Shown piece by piece: positions 1 to 5,531 of a DNA stretch of 5,531 bases (within the stretch, counting starts at the first letter, position 1; each line of letters opens with the position of its first letter). The translations under genes were made by a program, and so were the position numbers. The notes under the pieces were generated by a model. The model ran no database searches. It was not told the origin of the DNA and saw only the letters and a program-made list of their open reading frames with translations. This stretch comes from Bacillota bacterium (GTDB taxonomy: Bacteria; Bacillota; Bacilli; Thermoactinomycetales; DSM-44946), in assembly GCA_021793745.1 (NCBI GenBank), contig JAJYSD010000115.1:1-5531 (forward strand). The letters are read 5' to 3'.

Positions 1-687
1 GCTCAATGGAAGGTTCACAACAAAGCAAGCAAAACGTTGTATTCCACCCCCCCTCCCCGTACGGATACCAACCCGGAACGGTTGGGATTTATGGAGTTTT
101 TCACGCACATGGAGATAGATCCCCCCGCAAACCTGCCAAGCCGGGCTCTGGATTCCCCCAAACAGAAGGTTCGCTGGGATTCCGCCGATTACATGATCGT
201 GGTGAACCCGAACCAAAGATTCTACAACGCCGGCATTTTCAGCAACGTTCGCCCCGTGATTCACTTTTCCCTGAGTAATCCCAGTGTGATGAGAGAGCAA
301 GCACAACACATTAAGGACGCACTGGAAAGTCCGGAGACCACCTTCCCCTACCCGGGTGTCGGAAAGATCATACCGGGGGGAACCTACGAAATGCCTCTAA
401 GCAGAATGAAAAATCAATCGGATATCAGGAGAAACCGGAGAAGGTCACAATACTGGTGTCGAAAATTGAGCAGAGATGGTGTGCTGCCCAGACCCGCAAA
501 CAGTGAGTGTGACGAGTTTCCTTTTGCGTCCACCTGGCAGGGGGCTTATACAGGAGGCGTTGGCAAGTTTTCCGTTCGGTACATCAGCGCGGATTCCAAC
601 CGGGCGGGAGGAAATTGGCTCGCGGCATGGTATGCTTATGACCGGATCTTAAACAACGATCCATTCAATGTAAGAGTGATTGAGTGA
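1..687 (+). CDS. NucA/NucB-type deoxyribonuclease domain protein, 5' end outside window
   Basis: The frame is open from base 1 to a TGA at 685-687, giving 228 visible residues. A TTG at 37 and an ATG at 91 lie in frame, but neither has a convincing ribosome binding site, so the gene most likely begins before the window. Residues are numbered from base 1. The C-terminal part matches the NucA/NucB nuclease family of Bacillus by recall: a strand VIHFSLS (86-92) followed by QAQHIKDALES, like the 'FPLSRYPETGSHIRDAI' segment of NucB; CDEFPFAST (170-178), equivalent to the catalytic DRDEWPMA region with its Asp-Glu pair; SVRYISADSNRAGGNW (191-206), like VRYVTPSDNRGAGSW; and a closing DPFNVRVI strand. 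The family makes metal-dependent, usually secreted, non-specific DNA endonucleases. At least 80 residues precede the domain and I do not recognise them. Cys153 and Cys170 could form a disulfide. Bases 181-300 are 50% G+C, lower than a sampled pst stretch. The domain call is firm; full length, secretion and role (DNA scavenging, biofilm, toxin tip) are unknown. Confidence 0.85.
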   Translation, partial: AQWKVHNKASKTLYSTPPPRTDTNPERLGFMEFFTHMEIDPPANLPSRALDSPKQKVRWDSADYMIVVNPNQRFYNAGIFSNVRPVIHFSLSNPSVMREQAQHIKDALESPETTFPYPGVGKIIPGGTYEMPLSRMKNQSDIRRNRRRSQYWCRKLSRDGVLPRPANSECDEFPFASTWQGAYTGGVGKFSVRYISADSNRAGGNWLAAWYAYDRILNNDPFNVRVIE

Positions 688-791
688 ACTTTCCCCGGTC
701 CGACCATAAAATTGGCTCAGCAGCAAGAAAGAGAAGGAACCGTCAGAGCCTTTCGCACACGGCAATCCTAAAGCCGATTCAGCCCATCTAA

Positions 792-827
792 GCCCGGGTG
801 CGAACCCGCTTTCACTGCTTCCCGGGC
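792..827. repeat. Inverted repeat in convergent intergenic region
   Basis: GCCCGGG at 792-798 is exactly complementary to CCCGGGC at 821-827, with a 22-base loop. An alternative small hairpin, CGGGT-GCGA-ACCCG (795-808), uses part of the same arm and has a GNRA-like loop on the plus strand. Neither is followed by a T-run, so a terminator call is weak on either strand. The rest of 688-883 shows no gene with a credible start, and no function is assigned. Confidence 0.3.
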
Positions 828-883
828 AATACAAGATCGGTGGCAAATCCCCTCAGATCCAGGACATCCATGCCGGACGCATC

Positions 884-918
884 AAAAACGTCCCCGCACC
901 TTGGATTGCGGGGACGTT
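884..918 (-). terminator. Intrinsic terminator of the pst-phoU operon
   Basis: Bases 887-898 (AACGTCCCCGCA) and 907-918 (TGCGGGGACGTT) form a perfect 12-bp stem with an 8-base loop. Read on the minus strand the stem runs into TTTTT (complement of 884-888), the standard Rho-independent layout. It begins 8 bases after the phoU stop codon, so it ends the operon. On the plus strand the stem is followed by CCGTTTCTT, a weaker T-rich tail, so it might also stop read-through from the convergent nuclease gene. Confidence 0.92.
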
Positions 919-926
919 CCGTTTCT

Positions 927-1583
927 TCAATTCAAATCGGTCCGCTTGCCGGTTTCGATATAGACGATGCTTTCGGCGACATTGGTGGCGTGGTCGGCGA
1001 TCCGTTCCAGGTGTCGGGCCACAAAGCTCAGGTAAAGGGCCGATTCGGTGAATTGCTGTTTTCGGATCATCAGCTCCAACAGTTCCTTCACCACGGCGTG
1101 ATACAGCCGGTCCACCTCGTCATCCCGCCGGGCCAGCTGTTTGGCCAGCTCCACATTTCCGTCGATATAACTGTTGATTCCGTCGTGCACCATCTGCTGG
1201 GTAATCCGCGCCATCCGCGGGATATCCTCCAGCTTTTTAAACAGCGGCTGACCGCTTTCCACCAGTCGAAGCGTCACCCGGGCGATGTTGCAGGCGTAGT
1301 CGGCCATCCGCTCCATATCGGCGGCGATCTTCATCGCTGCGATCAAGCGGCGCAGATCCTTGGCCACCGGCTGTTTCGTAACGATCAACTTGGCCACCAT
1401 GTCGTCGATCCGGTTCTCCAATTCGTCCATCTCGGAATCGCTGTCCAGAACCTCCCGGGCCGCTTTTCCGTCCCGGTTGACCAACGACTTGACCGCCTTG
1501 TCGATGGCGACCTCCACCTTCTCGCCCATTTGAAGCAACAAATTTTTCAGGTCCCGCAGGGACTGGTCCATCTGTCGGATCAA
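927..1583 (-). CDS. phoU: PhoU, phosphate transport/signalling regulator
   Basis: The gene encodes 218 residues, within the usual PhoU size. PhoU is a cytoplasmic all-helical protein that links the Pst transporter to the PhoR-type sensor kinase and restrains phosphate uptake and the starvation response when phosphate is plentiful. Both tandem PhoU repeats are visible: DLRRLIAAMKIAADMERMAD (76-95) and the segment 182-213 containing HLERIADHATN. Each holds the family's metal-binding E-x-x-x-D pattern (Glu91/Asp95 and Glu193/Asp197). The start is TTG at 1581-1583, chosen because a strong GAGGGGAGG lies 8 bases upstream and because the resulting N-terminus (MIRQMDQSL...LLLQMG) fits other PhoU proteins. 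An ATG four codons later has no better site. It is the last gene of the operon, 19 bases after pstB, and ends just before a strong terminator. No disrupted motif is seen. Confidence 0.97.
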   Translation of the reverse strand: MIRQMDQSLRDLKNLLLQMGEKVEVAIDKAVKSLVNRDGKAAREVLDSDSEMDELENRIDDMVAKLIVTKQPVAKDLRRLIAAMKIAADMERMADYACNIARVTLRLVESGQPLFKKLEDIPRMARITQQMVHDGINSYIDGNVELAKQLARRDDEVDRLYHAVVKELLELMIRKQQFTESALYLSFVARHLERIADHATNVAESIVYIETGKRTDLN

Positions 1584-1591
1584 CTGGGAAG

Positions 1592-1600
1592 CCTCCCCTC
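1592..1600 (-). promoter_or_regulatory. Ribosome binding site of phoU
   Basis: The minus strand reads GAGGGGAGG, followed by 8 bases and then TTG. This site is what decides the TTG start at 1583, and it sits in the 19-base gap directly after the pstB stop codon. Confidence 0.85.
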
Positions 1601-1602
1601 TT

Positions 1603-2361
1603 TCAACCGAATCGACCGGTGATGTAATCCTCGGTCTCTTTCCGCTCCGGATTGGAGAACAACTTTTCCGTATCGCTGTATTCCACCAGCACGCCGTTCA
1701 GGAAGTAGGCCGTCTTATCGGAGATCCGCGCGGCCTGTTGCATGTTGTGGGTGACGATGACGATGGTGTACTCCTTTTTCAGATCTTGCAACAGCTCTTC
1801 GATCTTGGCGGTGGAGATGGGATCCAGGGCCGACGTGGGCTCGTCCATGAGCAGGATTTCGGGCTCCACCGCCAGGGCCCGGGCGATGCACAATCGCTGC
1901 TGCTGACCACCGGACAGTCCCGTCGCCCGGTCTTTCAGCCGATCCTTCACCTCATCCCACAGGGCGGCGGCCCTCAGGCTCTTCTCCACGATCTCGTCCA
2001 GCTGTTTCCGTTGGCGGATCCCGTGGATGCGCGGCCCGTAGGCGACGTTGTCATAGATACTTTTCGGGAAGGGATTGGGTGCCTGAAACACCATCCCCAC
2101 CCGTTTCCGGAGCATCTCCACATCCACGTCCCTATGGTAAATATTTTCACCGTGGATTTCGACGGTTCCTTCTATGCGCACGCCTTCGATCATGTCGTTC
2201 ATCCGGTTGAGCGTCCGCAGGAAGGTGGATTTTCCGCAGCCGGAAGGGCCGATCAGTGCGGCGATGCTGTTTTCCTCCACCGCCATGCTGATATCCTTCA
2301 ATGCGTGTTTATCCCCATAAAAAAGGTTTAGATCCCGAACCTCAATCGCCGGTTGACTCAC
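1603..2361 (-). CDS. pstB: PstB, phosphate ABC transporter ATP-binding protein
   Basis: The gene encodes 252 residues, a typical PstB length. It is the cytoplasmic ATPase that drives phosphate import through PstC-PstA. All ABC motifs are intact: Walker [10 protein letters not shown] (38-46), Q-loop Gln93 in [19 protein letters not shown], the signature LSGGQQQR (149-156), Walker B ILLMDEP (169-175), D-loop SALD (177-180) and switch His205 in VTHNMQQA. The stretch QAPNPFP followed by [14 protein letters not shown], the NRMND segment (52-56) and the C-terminal [10 protein letters not shown] are typical of PstB rather than other importers. The start is GTG at 2359-2361, supported by AGGGAGGA 8 bases upstream. 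It follows pstA by 15 bases and precedes phoU by 19. There is only one pstB here, unlike the B. subtilis operon, which has two. Confidence 0.98.
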   Translation of the reverse strand: MSQPAIEVRDLNLFYGDKHALKDISMAVEENSIAALIGPSGCGKSTFLRTLNRMNDMIEGVRIEGTVEIHGENIYHRDVDVEMLRKRVGMVFQAPNPFPKSIYDNVAYGPRIHGIRQRKQLDEIVEKSLRAAALWDEVKDRLKDRATGLSGGQQQRLCIARALAVEPEILLMDEPTSALDPISTAKIEELLQDLKKEYTIVIVTHNMQQAARISDKTAYFLNGVLVEYSDTEKLFSNPERKETEDYITGRFG

Positions 2362-2369
2362 GTCCGATC

Positions 2370-2377
2370 TCCTCCCT
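2370..2377 (-). promoter_or_regulatory. Ribosome binding site of pstB
   Basis: The minus strand reads AGGGAGGA with 8 bases to the GTG at 2361, so it supports this non-ATG start. Its first base is shared with the last base of the pstA TAA stop codon. Confidence 0.85.
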
Positions 2378-3300
2378 TACACCCTCCGCTGAAACTTGTT
2401 GCGCAGGTAGATAGCCAAGGCGTTCATCGACAAAAGGACGGCGAGAAGTACGATAATGCCCGCGGCGGCCAGTTGGTGAAATTCTTCCTTGGGCTGGCTG
2501 GTCCAGTTCCAGATCTGAATGGGCAATGCGGTAAACCCGTCAAAGACGCTGTCCGGCGTGAAGGCGATGAAGGTGACCGCCCCCACCATGATCAACGGCG
2601 CCGTTTCGCCGATCGCCCGGGAAAGGGCCAAAATCGTACCGGTCAGGATTCCCGGAAAGGCGTAGGGAAGGACCACCTTTTGAACCGTCTGCCAGCGGGT
2701 GGCTCCCATGGCGTAGGAGGCCTGGCGCAGGGATTGGGGGACGGCGGCGATCGCCTCCTGGGCAGCCACGATGACGATGGGCAGCACCAACAGGGTCATC
2801 GTAAGGGCCCCTGCCAATACGCTTTGACCCAGCCCCAGCCCCCGCACAAACAGGGTCAATCCGAGAATCCCGAAAACGATGGAGGGCACACCGGCCAGGT
2901 TGCTGATGTTGACCTGAATAAACCGGCTCAACCATCCCTTTTTGGCGTACTCCTCCAGGTAAAGGGCGGTGGCCACCCCGAAAACAAAGGTGAGGGGCGC
3001 GGTAACGGCGATCAGCCACAGGGATCCCCACAGGGCCGCCTTGATCCCCGCCCGTTCGGGAAGTCGGGAGGCGAAGTTATTGAAGAAATCGGCGTCGAGC
3101 CACCCCCATCCCTTGCGGAAGATGTCCGTGAGGAGAACGGCCAGGACAATCACGCCGACAAGGGTAGCCAGCAAAAATGCACCGTGGGCCACCCGGTTTT
3201 TCCACCGACGCAAACGGATCCGGCCCGCTTGGTCTCCCCATTTTTCCTGATTTTGTTCCGATGAAACCGCCTTGCCGACAAGGATCTCCTCGGTGCTCAT
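2377..3300 (-). CDS. pstA: PstA, phosphate ABC transporter permease
   Basis: The gene encodes 307 residues, normal for PstA, an integral membrane subunit that pairs with PstC to form the phosphate channel. Hydrophobic segments lie at about 39-60, 92-114, 135-155, 161-180, 213-230 and 277-298, giving six likely helices after a charged cytoplasmic N-terminus. The binding-protein-dependent permease (EAA) loop that docks on PstB is clear: [20 protein letters not shown] (181-200) with the conserved Gly199, ending in [10 protein letters not shown] (209-218). [14 protein letters not shown] (227-240) is a characteristic PstA/PstC sequence, and the GETAPL form fits PstA. The ATG at 3298-3300 overlaps the pstC stop by one base (TGATG on the minus strand) and has a perfect AAGGAGG 7 bases upstream, so translation is probably coupled to pstC. 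The neighbours fix the assignment. Confidence 0.97.
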   Translation of the reverse strand: MSTEEILVGKAVSSEQNQEKWGDQAGRIRLRRWKNRVAHGAFLLATLVGVIVLAVLLTDIFRKGWGWLDADFFNNFASRLPERAGIKAALWGSLWLIAVTAPLTFVFGVATALYLEEYAKKGWLSRFIQVNISNLAGVPSIVFGILGLTLFVRGLGLGQSVLAGALTMTLLVLPIVIVAAQEAIAAVPQSLRQASYAMGATRWQTVQKVVLPYAFPGILTGTILALSRAIGETAPLIMVGAVTFIAFTPDSVFDGFTALPIQIWNWTSQPKEEFHQLAAAGIIVLLAVLLSMNALAIYLRNKFQRRV

Positions 3301-4244
3301 CAGTATTCCTCCTTAAAGCGCCGGGCAATGTAGTAGGCGATCAGATTCATCACCAGGGTGAAGAGGAAGAGCGTCATGCCCACCGCATACAGGGATTTGT
3401 ATTGGATGCTTCCGTAGGCGATGTCCCCGGTCGCCGCCTGCACCATGTAAGCGGTCATCGTCTGGATCGATTCCAAGATATTGAAGGTGAGCACCGGGGT
3501 GGAGCCGGCGGCGATGGTCACAATCATCGTCTCCCCGATTGCCCGGGAGAGAGCGAGAACGAAGGAAGAGACGATCCCGGAGAGGGCGGCGGGAACCACC
3601 ACCCGCAGGGCCACCTCCAGCTTCGTCGCACCCAGTGCGTAGGCCGCATGCCGAATGCTCCGGGGGACGGCCATCATCGCATCCTCGCTGAGGGAGGCGA
3701 TCAGAGGAATGATCATGATACCGACGACCAGACTGGCGCTCAGGGCGTTAAAGGTGTCCAACCCCGGAATCAGCGTTTTCAGCAGGGGGGTGACGAAGGT
3801 CAAGGCGAAAAAACCGTAGACGATGGTTGGAATTCCCGCCAAAATCTCCAGGATCGGCTTCAACACCCGCCGCACCGGGTCCGGGGCGTATTCGCTCAGA
3901 TAAATGGCGCTGGCAAGCCCGATCGGCACTGCCACGACCGCAGCACCTACGGTAATCAGCAGCGTCCCCGACACCAGGGGAAGGATGCCGAATTTCTGCT
4001 GATCCCCGCTGAACAGGGCCGTCCACTCCGTACCGGTGACAAATTCGGCGATGGAAACTTCCTCAAAAAAGGAGGCCGTTTCAAACAACAGGGTTAACAG
4101 AATGGCGAAGGTGGTGATCACGGACAGCAAAGCACAGACGAGAAGGAGCTTGGGGATGACTTCCTCCACTCTGTTCCTCCAGGTCCGGGGCCTGCGAAAC
4201 CGGCCACCGGCAGTCGACGCGCTGTGGTTCGCTGTTTGGGACAT
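3300..4244 (-). CDS. pstC: PstC, phosphate ABC transporter permease
   Basis: From the ATG at 4242-4244 the protein has 314 residues, usual for PstC, the partner permease of PstA. I chose this ATG because GAGGGGAG lies 8 bases upstream. An in-frame TTG at 4280 and ATG at 4271 would add 12 or 9 residues but lack a good site, and the TTG lies in the intergenic hairpin. Likely membrane helices are at about 31-54, 89-115, 133-155, 168-186, 219-236 and 284-306, after a basic cytoplasmic N-terminus. The segment 59-86 ([20 protein letters not shown] and following) is typical of PstC, as are YLSEYAP (115-121) and [18 protein letters not shown] (131-148). The EAA loop is [20 protein letters not shown] (186-205), and SRAIGETM follows at 233-240. 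It lies 95 bases downstream of pstS and overlaps pstA by one base. Confidence 0.96.
   Translation of the reverse strand: MSQTANHSASTAGGRFRRPRTWRNRVEEVIPKLLLVCALLSVITTFAILLTLLFETASFFEEVSIAEFVTGTEWTALFSGDQQKFGILPLVSGTLLITVGAAVVAVPIGLASAIYLSEYAPDPVRRVLKPILEILAGIPTIVYGFFALTFVTPLLKTLIPGLDTFNALSASLVVGIMIIPLIASLSEDAMMAVPRSIRHAAYALGATKLEVALRVVVPAALSGIVSSFVLALSRAIGETMIVTIAAGSTPVLTFNILESIQTMTAYMVQAATGDIAYGSIQYKSLYAVGMTLFLFTLVMNLIAYYIARRFKEEY
3308..3314 (-). promoter_or_regulatory. Ribosome binding site of pstA inside pstC
   Basis: The minus strand reads AAGGAGG, a full match to the anti-Shine-Dalgarno core, 7 bases before the pstA ATG. It lies within the last codons of pstC, where it encodes part of the C-terminal FKEEY. 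That suggests re-initiation or coupling at the TGATG junction. Confidence 0.93.
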
Positions 4245-4252
4245 CCGACCGA

Positions 4253-4260
4253 CTCCCCTC
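4253..4260 (-). promoter_or_regulatory. Ribosome binding site deciding the pstC start
   Basis: The minus strand reads GAGGGGAG with 8 bases to the ATG at 4244, close in sequence and spacing to the phoU site. It is the only strong site near the candidate pstC starts, so it favours 4244 over 4271 and 4280. Confidence 0.75.
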
Positions 4261-4278
4261 TCCTGATTCATCTGCGAC

Positions 4279-4331
4279 AAAAGCGCGCCACCCCGGCTCA
4301 GGGCCGGGGAGCCGCACTTTCAAGCGCTTTT
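4279..4331 (-). promoter_or_regulatory. Nested hairpin between pstS and pstC
   Basis: An inner stem pairs CCCCGGC (4291-4297) with GCCGGGG (4303-4309) around a 5-base loop. An outer stem pairs AAAAGCGC (4279-4286) with GCGCTTTT (4324-4331). A competing 6-bp hairpin, CGGCTC (4294-4299) with GAGCCG (4309-4314), uses overlapping bases. On the minus strand the structure starts 8 bases after the pstS stop and ends in TTTTG, so it is not a textbook terminator but could be a partial one. By inference it may end some transcripts or protect a pstS 3' end, letting PstS be made in excess of the membrane subunits. Confidence 0.65.
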
Positions 4332-4339
4332 TATCTCCG

Positions 4340-5278
4340 TTATTTCCCTTCCACCCGCTTCATGGACTCCTCATAATCCGCATCGGGCAGCGGAATGTAA
4401 CCCACTTCCTTGGCCAGGTCCTTGGCGATCTCAATGTAGAATTTCACAAATTCCTTCACTTCCGGCCTCTCCATCGCTTTATTGCTGACATAGATGAAGA
4501 CCGGCCGGGACAGCGGAGAATAGGATCCGTCGTTGATCGTTTTTTCGGTGGGTTCGATGGGACCCTTTCCCCCGTCGATCTTCACCGCTTTCAATTGATC
4601 CTTGTTTTCCAGGTAGTAGGCGTACCCGAAGTAGCCGAGGGCGTATTGATCCCCGGAGACCCCCTGAACCAGTACGTTGTCGTCTTCGCTCGCCGTATAG
4701 TCTGTCCGGCTCTTCCCTTCTTCACCGACGATGGCTTCCGTAAAATATCCGAAGGTGCCGGAGGCGGTTCCGGGCCCGTAGAGCTTGATCGGCTCCTTCG
4801 GCCACTCGGGGCGGACATCGCTCCAAAACTTCACCTTGCTGTCCGGCTCCCAGATTTTCTTCAGTTCGTCGACGGTCAAGTGGTCCACAAAATCGTTCTC
4901 CTTGTTGACCACAACGGTAATTCCATCGTAAGCCACGGGAATCTCGATGGGTTCGATGCCTTTATCGGCGGCTTTTTTCTTTTCCTCATCTTTGATCGGG
5001 CGGGAGGCGTCGTTGATATCCGTCTCCCCGGCCACCCATTTTTGGAACCCCCCTCCGGTTCCGGATTCCGAGACGGTTACCTGTACCTGCGGGTTTTCCA
5101 GCATAAACTCTTCGGCGACGGCTTGGGTGATGGGATAGACGGTGCTGGATCCGTCGATTTTGACGGTGCCGGACAAACCGTTGCCACCCTCCCCATCCCC
5201 CCCGGACGAACCGCAACCGGTCAACAGACCGACAGCAAGGACAAAGGAACCCATAAGAGCGACTCCGCGTCTGAGCAT
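4340..5278 (-). CDS. pstS: PstS, phosphate-binding lipoprotein
   Basis: The gene encodes a 312-residue substrate-binding protein of the high-affinity phosphate importer. The N-terminus has a short basic region (MLRR), a hydrophobic stretch (about 5-19) and the lipobox LTGC with Cys22 as the lipidated residue, so the mature protein should be anchored on the outer face of the membrane. A Gly/Ser-rich linker (23-36) follows. Phosphate-contact regions typical of PstS are visible: DGSSTVYP (42-49), SGTGGGF (72-78), DINDASRPI (87-95), AYDGI (116-120) and GPGTASGT (168-175). The ending [20 protein letters not shown] resembles other Bacillota PstS proteins. The start is ATG at 5276-5278; the nearest purine-rich site, AAGGGGG (5290-5296), is 11 bases away, rather far. 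A later ATG at 5254 would remove the basic residues of the signal peptide, so it is less likely. It is the first gene of the operon, behind PhoP-type boxes. Confidence 0.97.
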   Translation of the reverse strand: MLRRGVALMGSFVLAVGLLTGCGSSGGDGEGGNGLSGTVKIDGSSTVYPITQAVAEEFMLENPQVQVTVSESGTGGGFQKWVAGETDINDASRPIKDEEKKKAADKGIEPIEIPVAYDGITVVVNKENDFVDHLTVDELKKIWEPDSKVKFWSDVRPEWPKEPIKLYGPGTASGTFGYFTEAIVGEEGKSRTDYTASEDDNVLVQGVSGDQYALGYFGYAYYLENKDQLKAVKIDGGKGPIEPTEKTINDGSYSPLSRPVFIYVSNKAMERPEVKEFVKFYIEIAKDLAKEVGYIPLPDADYEESMKRVEGK

Positions 5279-5324
5279 CAGGATGATTGCCCCCTTGCGA
5301 TATGATGTTTTCCCGTCATTTCAC

Positions 5325-5346
5325 ACTATATCGTTTCTCTTTTATC
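5325..5346 (-). promoter_or_regulatory. Candidate -10 region(s) of the pst promoter
   Basis: Two hexamers on the minus strand could serve as -10 elements. GATAAA (5341-5346) lies 15 bases from the last TTAACA, which itself matches a TTGACA -35 in five of six positions. TATAGT (5325-5330) is a better -10 match but has no good -35 at 16-18 bases and is 31 bases from the last box. I prefer the first, because PhoP boxes in Bacillus usually end close to the core promoter. It would give a leader of roughly 55 bases. The sequence does not settle the choice. Confidence 0.45.
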
Positions 5347-5361
5347 CCTGAATAAATGCAC

Positions 5362-5398
5362 TGTTAAATTGATAAACGAATTGTTAAGTTTATGTTAA
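5362..5398 (-). promoter_or_regulatory. PhoP-box array upstream of pstS
   Basis: Read on the minus strand, TTAACA occurs at 5398-5393, 5387-5382 and 5367-5362, with a degenerate TTTATC at 5376-5371. The first three elements (TTAACA, TTAACA, TTTATC) repeat every 11 bases; the last TTAACA is 9 bases on from TTTATC. PhoP of Bacillus binds as dimers to TTAACA-like direct repeats with about 5-base spacers on one face of the helix, which is what is seen. The position just upstream of pstS, the classical PhoP target, supports activation under phosphate starvation. Confidence 0.82.
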
Positions 5399-5430
5399 TT
5401 CCCCTTCCGCATCTTCATCCGCAAGAGACG

Positions 5431-5476
5431 AAAAAAGGTGGGGCCCCAGACCGCGAAGCGGTGCTGAAGCGCCACC
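5431..5476 (-). terminator. Intrinsic terminator of the gene upstream of pstS
   Basis: On the minus strand GGTGG (5476-5472) pairs with CCACC (5441-5437), with an inner hairpin ACCGC-TTC-GCGGT (5462-5450), and the outer stem is followed directly by TTTTTT (complement of 5431-5436). The outer stem is short (5 bp, extendable by two more pairs across a mismatch), so it is less perfect than the terminator after phoU. It starts 3 bases after a stop codon at 5480 and separates that gene from the pst promoter. Confidence 0.68.
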
Positions 5477-5479
5477 CTC

Positions 5480-5531
5480 TCAGCTCTCCGATTTCTCGTC
5501 TTCGGTTTTGATAGGAAAAATCAGTTGAAAT
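5480..5531 (-). CDS. C-terminal tail of an upstream gene, possibly a PhoR-like histidine kinase
   Basis: On the minus strand one frame enters from the window edge and reads FQLIFPIKTEDEKSES before TGA at 5480-5482. Only 16 residues are visible. The pattern F-x-L/I-x-F-P-I/L followed by a charged tail is how many sensor histidine kinases end, where the last beta strand of the ATPase domain follows a G-x-G-T-x-F motif. phoR commonly sits just upstream of pst in Bacillota, and a terminator-like hairpin follows at once, both of which favour a real gene end. Another minus-strand frame is also open here but runs through the hairpin with unconvincing composition. The family assignment is an inference from very little sequence. 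Confidence 0.45.
   Translation of the reverse strand, partial: FQLIFPIKTEDEKSES

Noticed and set aside
6..278. 90-residue open frame overlapping the start of the nuclease in another frame
   Set aside because: The overlapping frame carries the nuclease continuously from the window edge; this one has no ribosome site or recognisable features.
795..808. Minus-strand GGGTTCGCACCC resembling a tRNA T-arm
   Set aside because: The remaining arms and acceptor stem of a tRNA cannot be built around it.
649..846. 65-residue open frame on the minus strand across the nuclease 3' end and intergenic region
   Set aside because: It overlaps the end of the nuclease gene, has no clear ribosome site, and its composition shows no recognisable fold; it also lies downstream of the operon terminator.
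688..883. Possible immunity gene behind the nuclease, as in toxin-immunity pairs
   Set aside because: No plus-strand frame with a start and ribosome site fits in this gap, and the next gene is the convergent phoU.
798..1622. 274-residue open frame on the plus strand, antisense to phoU
   Set aside because: It is the mirror of a gene with clear PhoU motifs; its His- and Gln-rich translation is typical of antisense reading of G+C-rich codons.
2353..4097. Two long plus-strand open frames antisense to pstA and pstC
   Set aside because: Gly-, Pro- and His-rich translations without motifs, opposite genes with intact permease motifs.
4245..4280. Longer pstC starting at the TTG at 4280
   Set aside because: No good ribosome site precedes it, it would place the start in the hairpin, and the ATG at 4244 has a strong site.
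4595..5305. Plus-strand open frame antisense to pstS
   Set aside because: The opposite strand encodes a complete PstS with lipobox and binding motifs; the antisense product shows none.

Overview
The window reads as chromosomal DNA from a Gram-positive, probably Bacillota (Firmicutes) organism. Supporting signs are very strong Shine-Dalgarno sites (AAGGAGG, GAGGGGAGG), mixed ATG/GTG/TTG starts, a lipoprotein-anchored phosphate-binding protein, and TTAACA direct repeats of the Bacillus PhoP-box type in front of the main operon. The coding DNA of the operon is fairly G+C rich (37 of 60 bases in 2581-2640). A thermophilic or Thermoactinomycetaceae-like host is possible, but this is only an impression from protein style.

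Most of the window (927-5398) is one complete phosphate-specific transport operon on the minus strand, read from right to left: pstS, pstC, pstA, pstB, phoU. Upstream of pstS is an A+T-rich promoter with three or four PhoP-box-like TTAACA elements. A nested hairpin sits between pstS and pstC. pstC and pstA overlap by one base, and pstA/pstB and pstB/phoU are 15 and 19 bases apart. A strong intrinsic terminator lies eight bases after phoU. PstS captures phosphate outside the membrane, PstC and PstA form the channel, PstB supplies ATP hydrolysis, and PhoU links transporter state to the PhoR/PhoP phosphate-starvation signal.

At the right edge (5480-5531, minus strand) there is a 16-codon C-terminal tail ending in a stop. 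It resembles the end of a histidine-kinase ATPase domain and is followed at once by a hairpin with six T's. Because phoPR often precedes pst in Bacillota, this may be the end of phoR, but the visible tail is too short to be certain.

At the left edge (1-687, plus strand, convergent with phoU) is the C-terminal part of a protein carrying a NucA/NucB-type deoxyribonuclease domain. Its reading frame is open to the window edge, so its N-terminal part is not visible. The 196 bases between it and the phoU terminator hold no gene I can support.

I see no CRISPR array, tRNA, rRNA or insertion sequence. The window is mostly a well-known system. The points most worth a second look are the truncated nuclease, the PhoP-box array, the pstS-pstC hairpin and the right-edge kinase tail.
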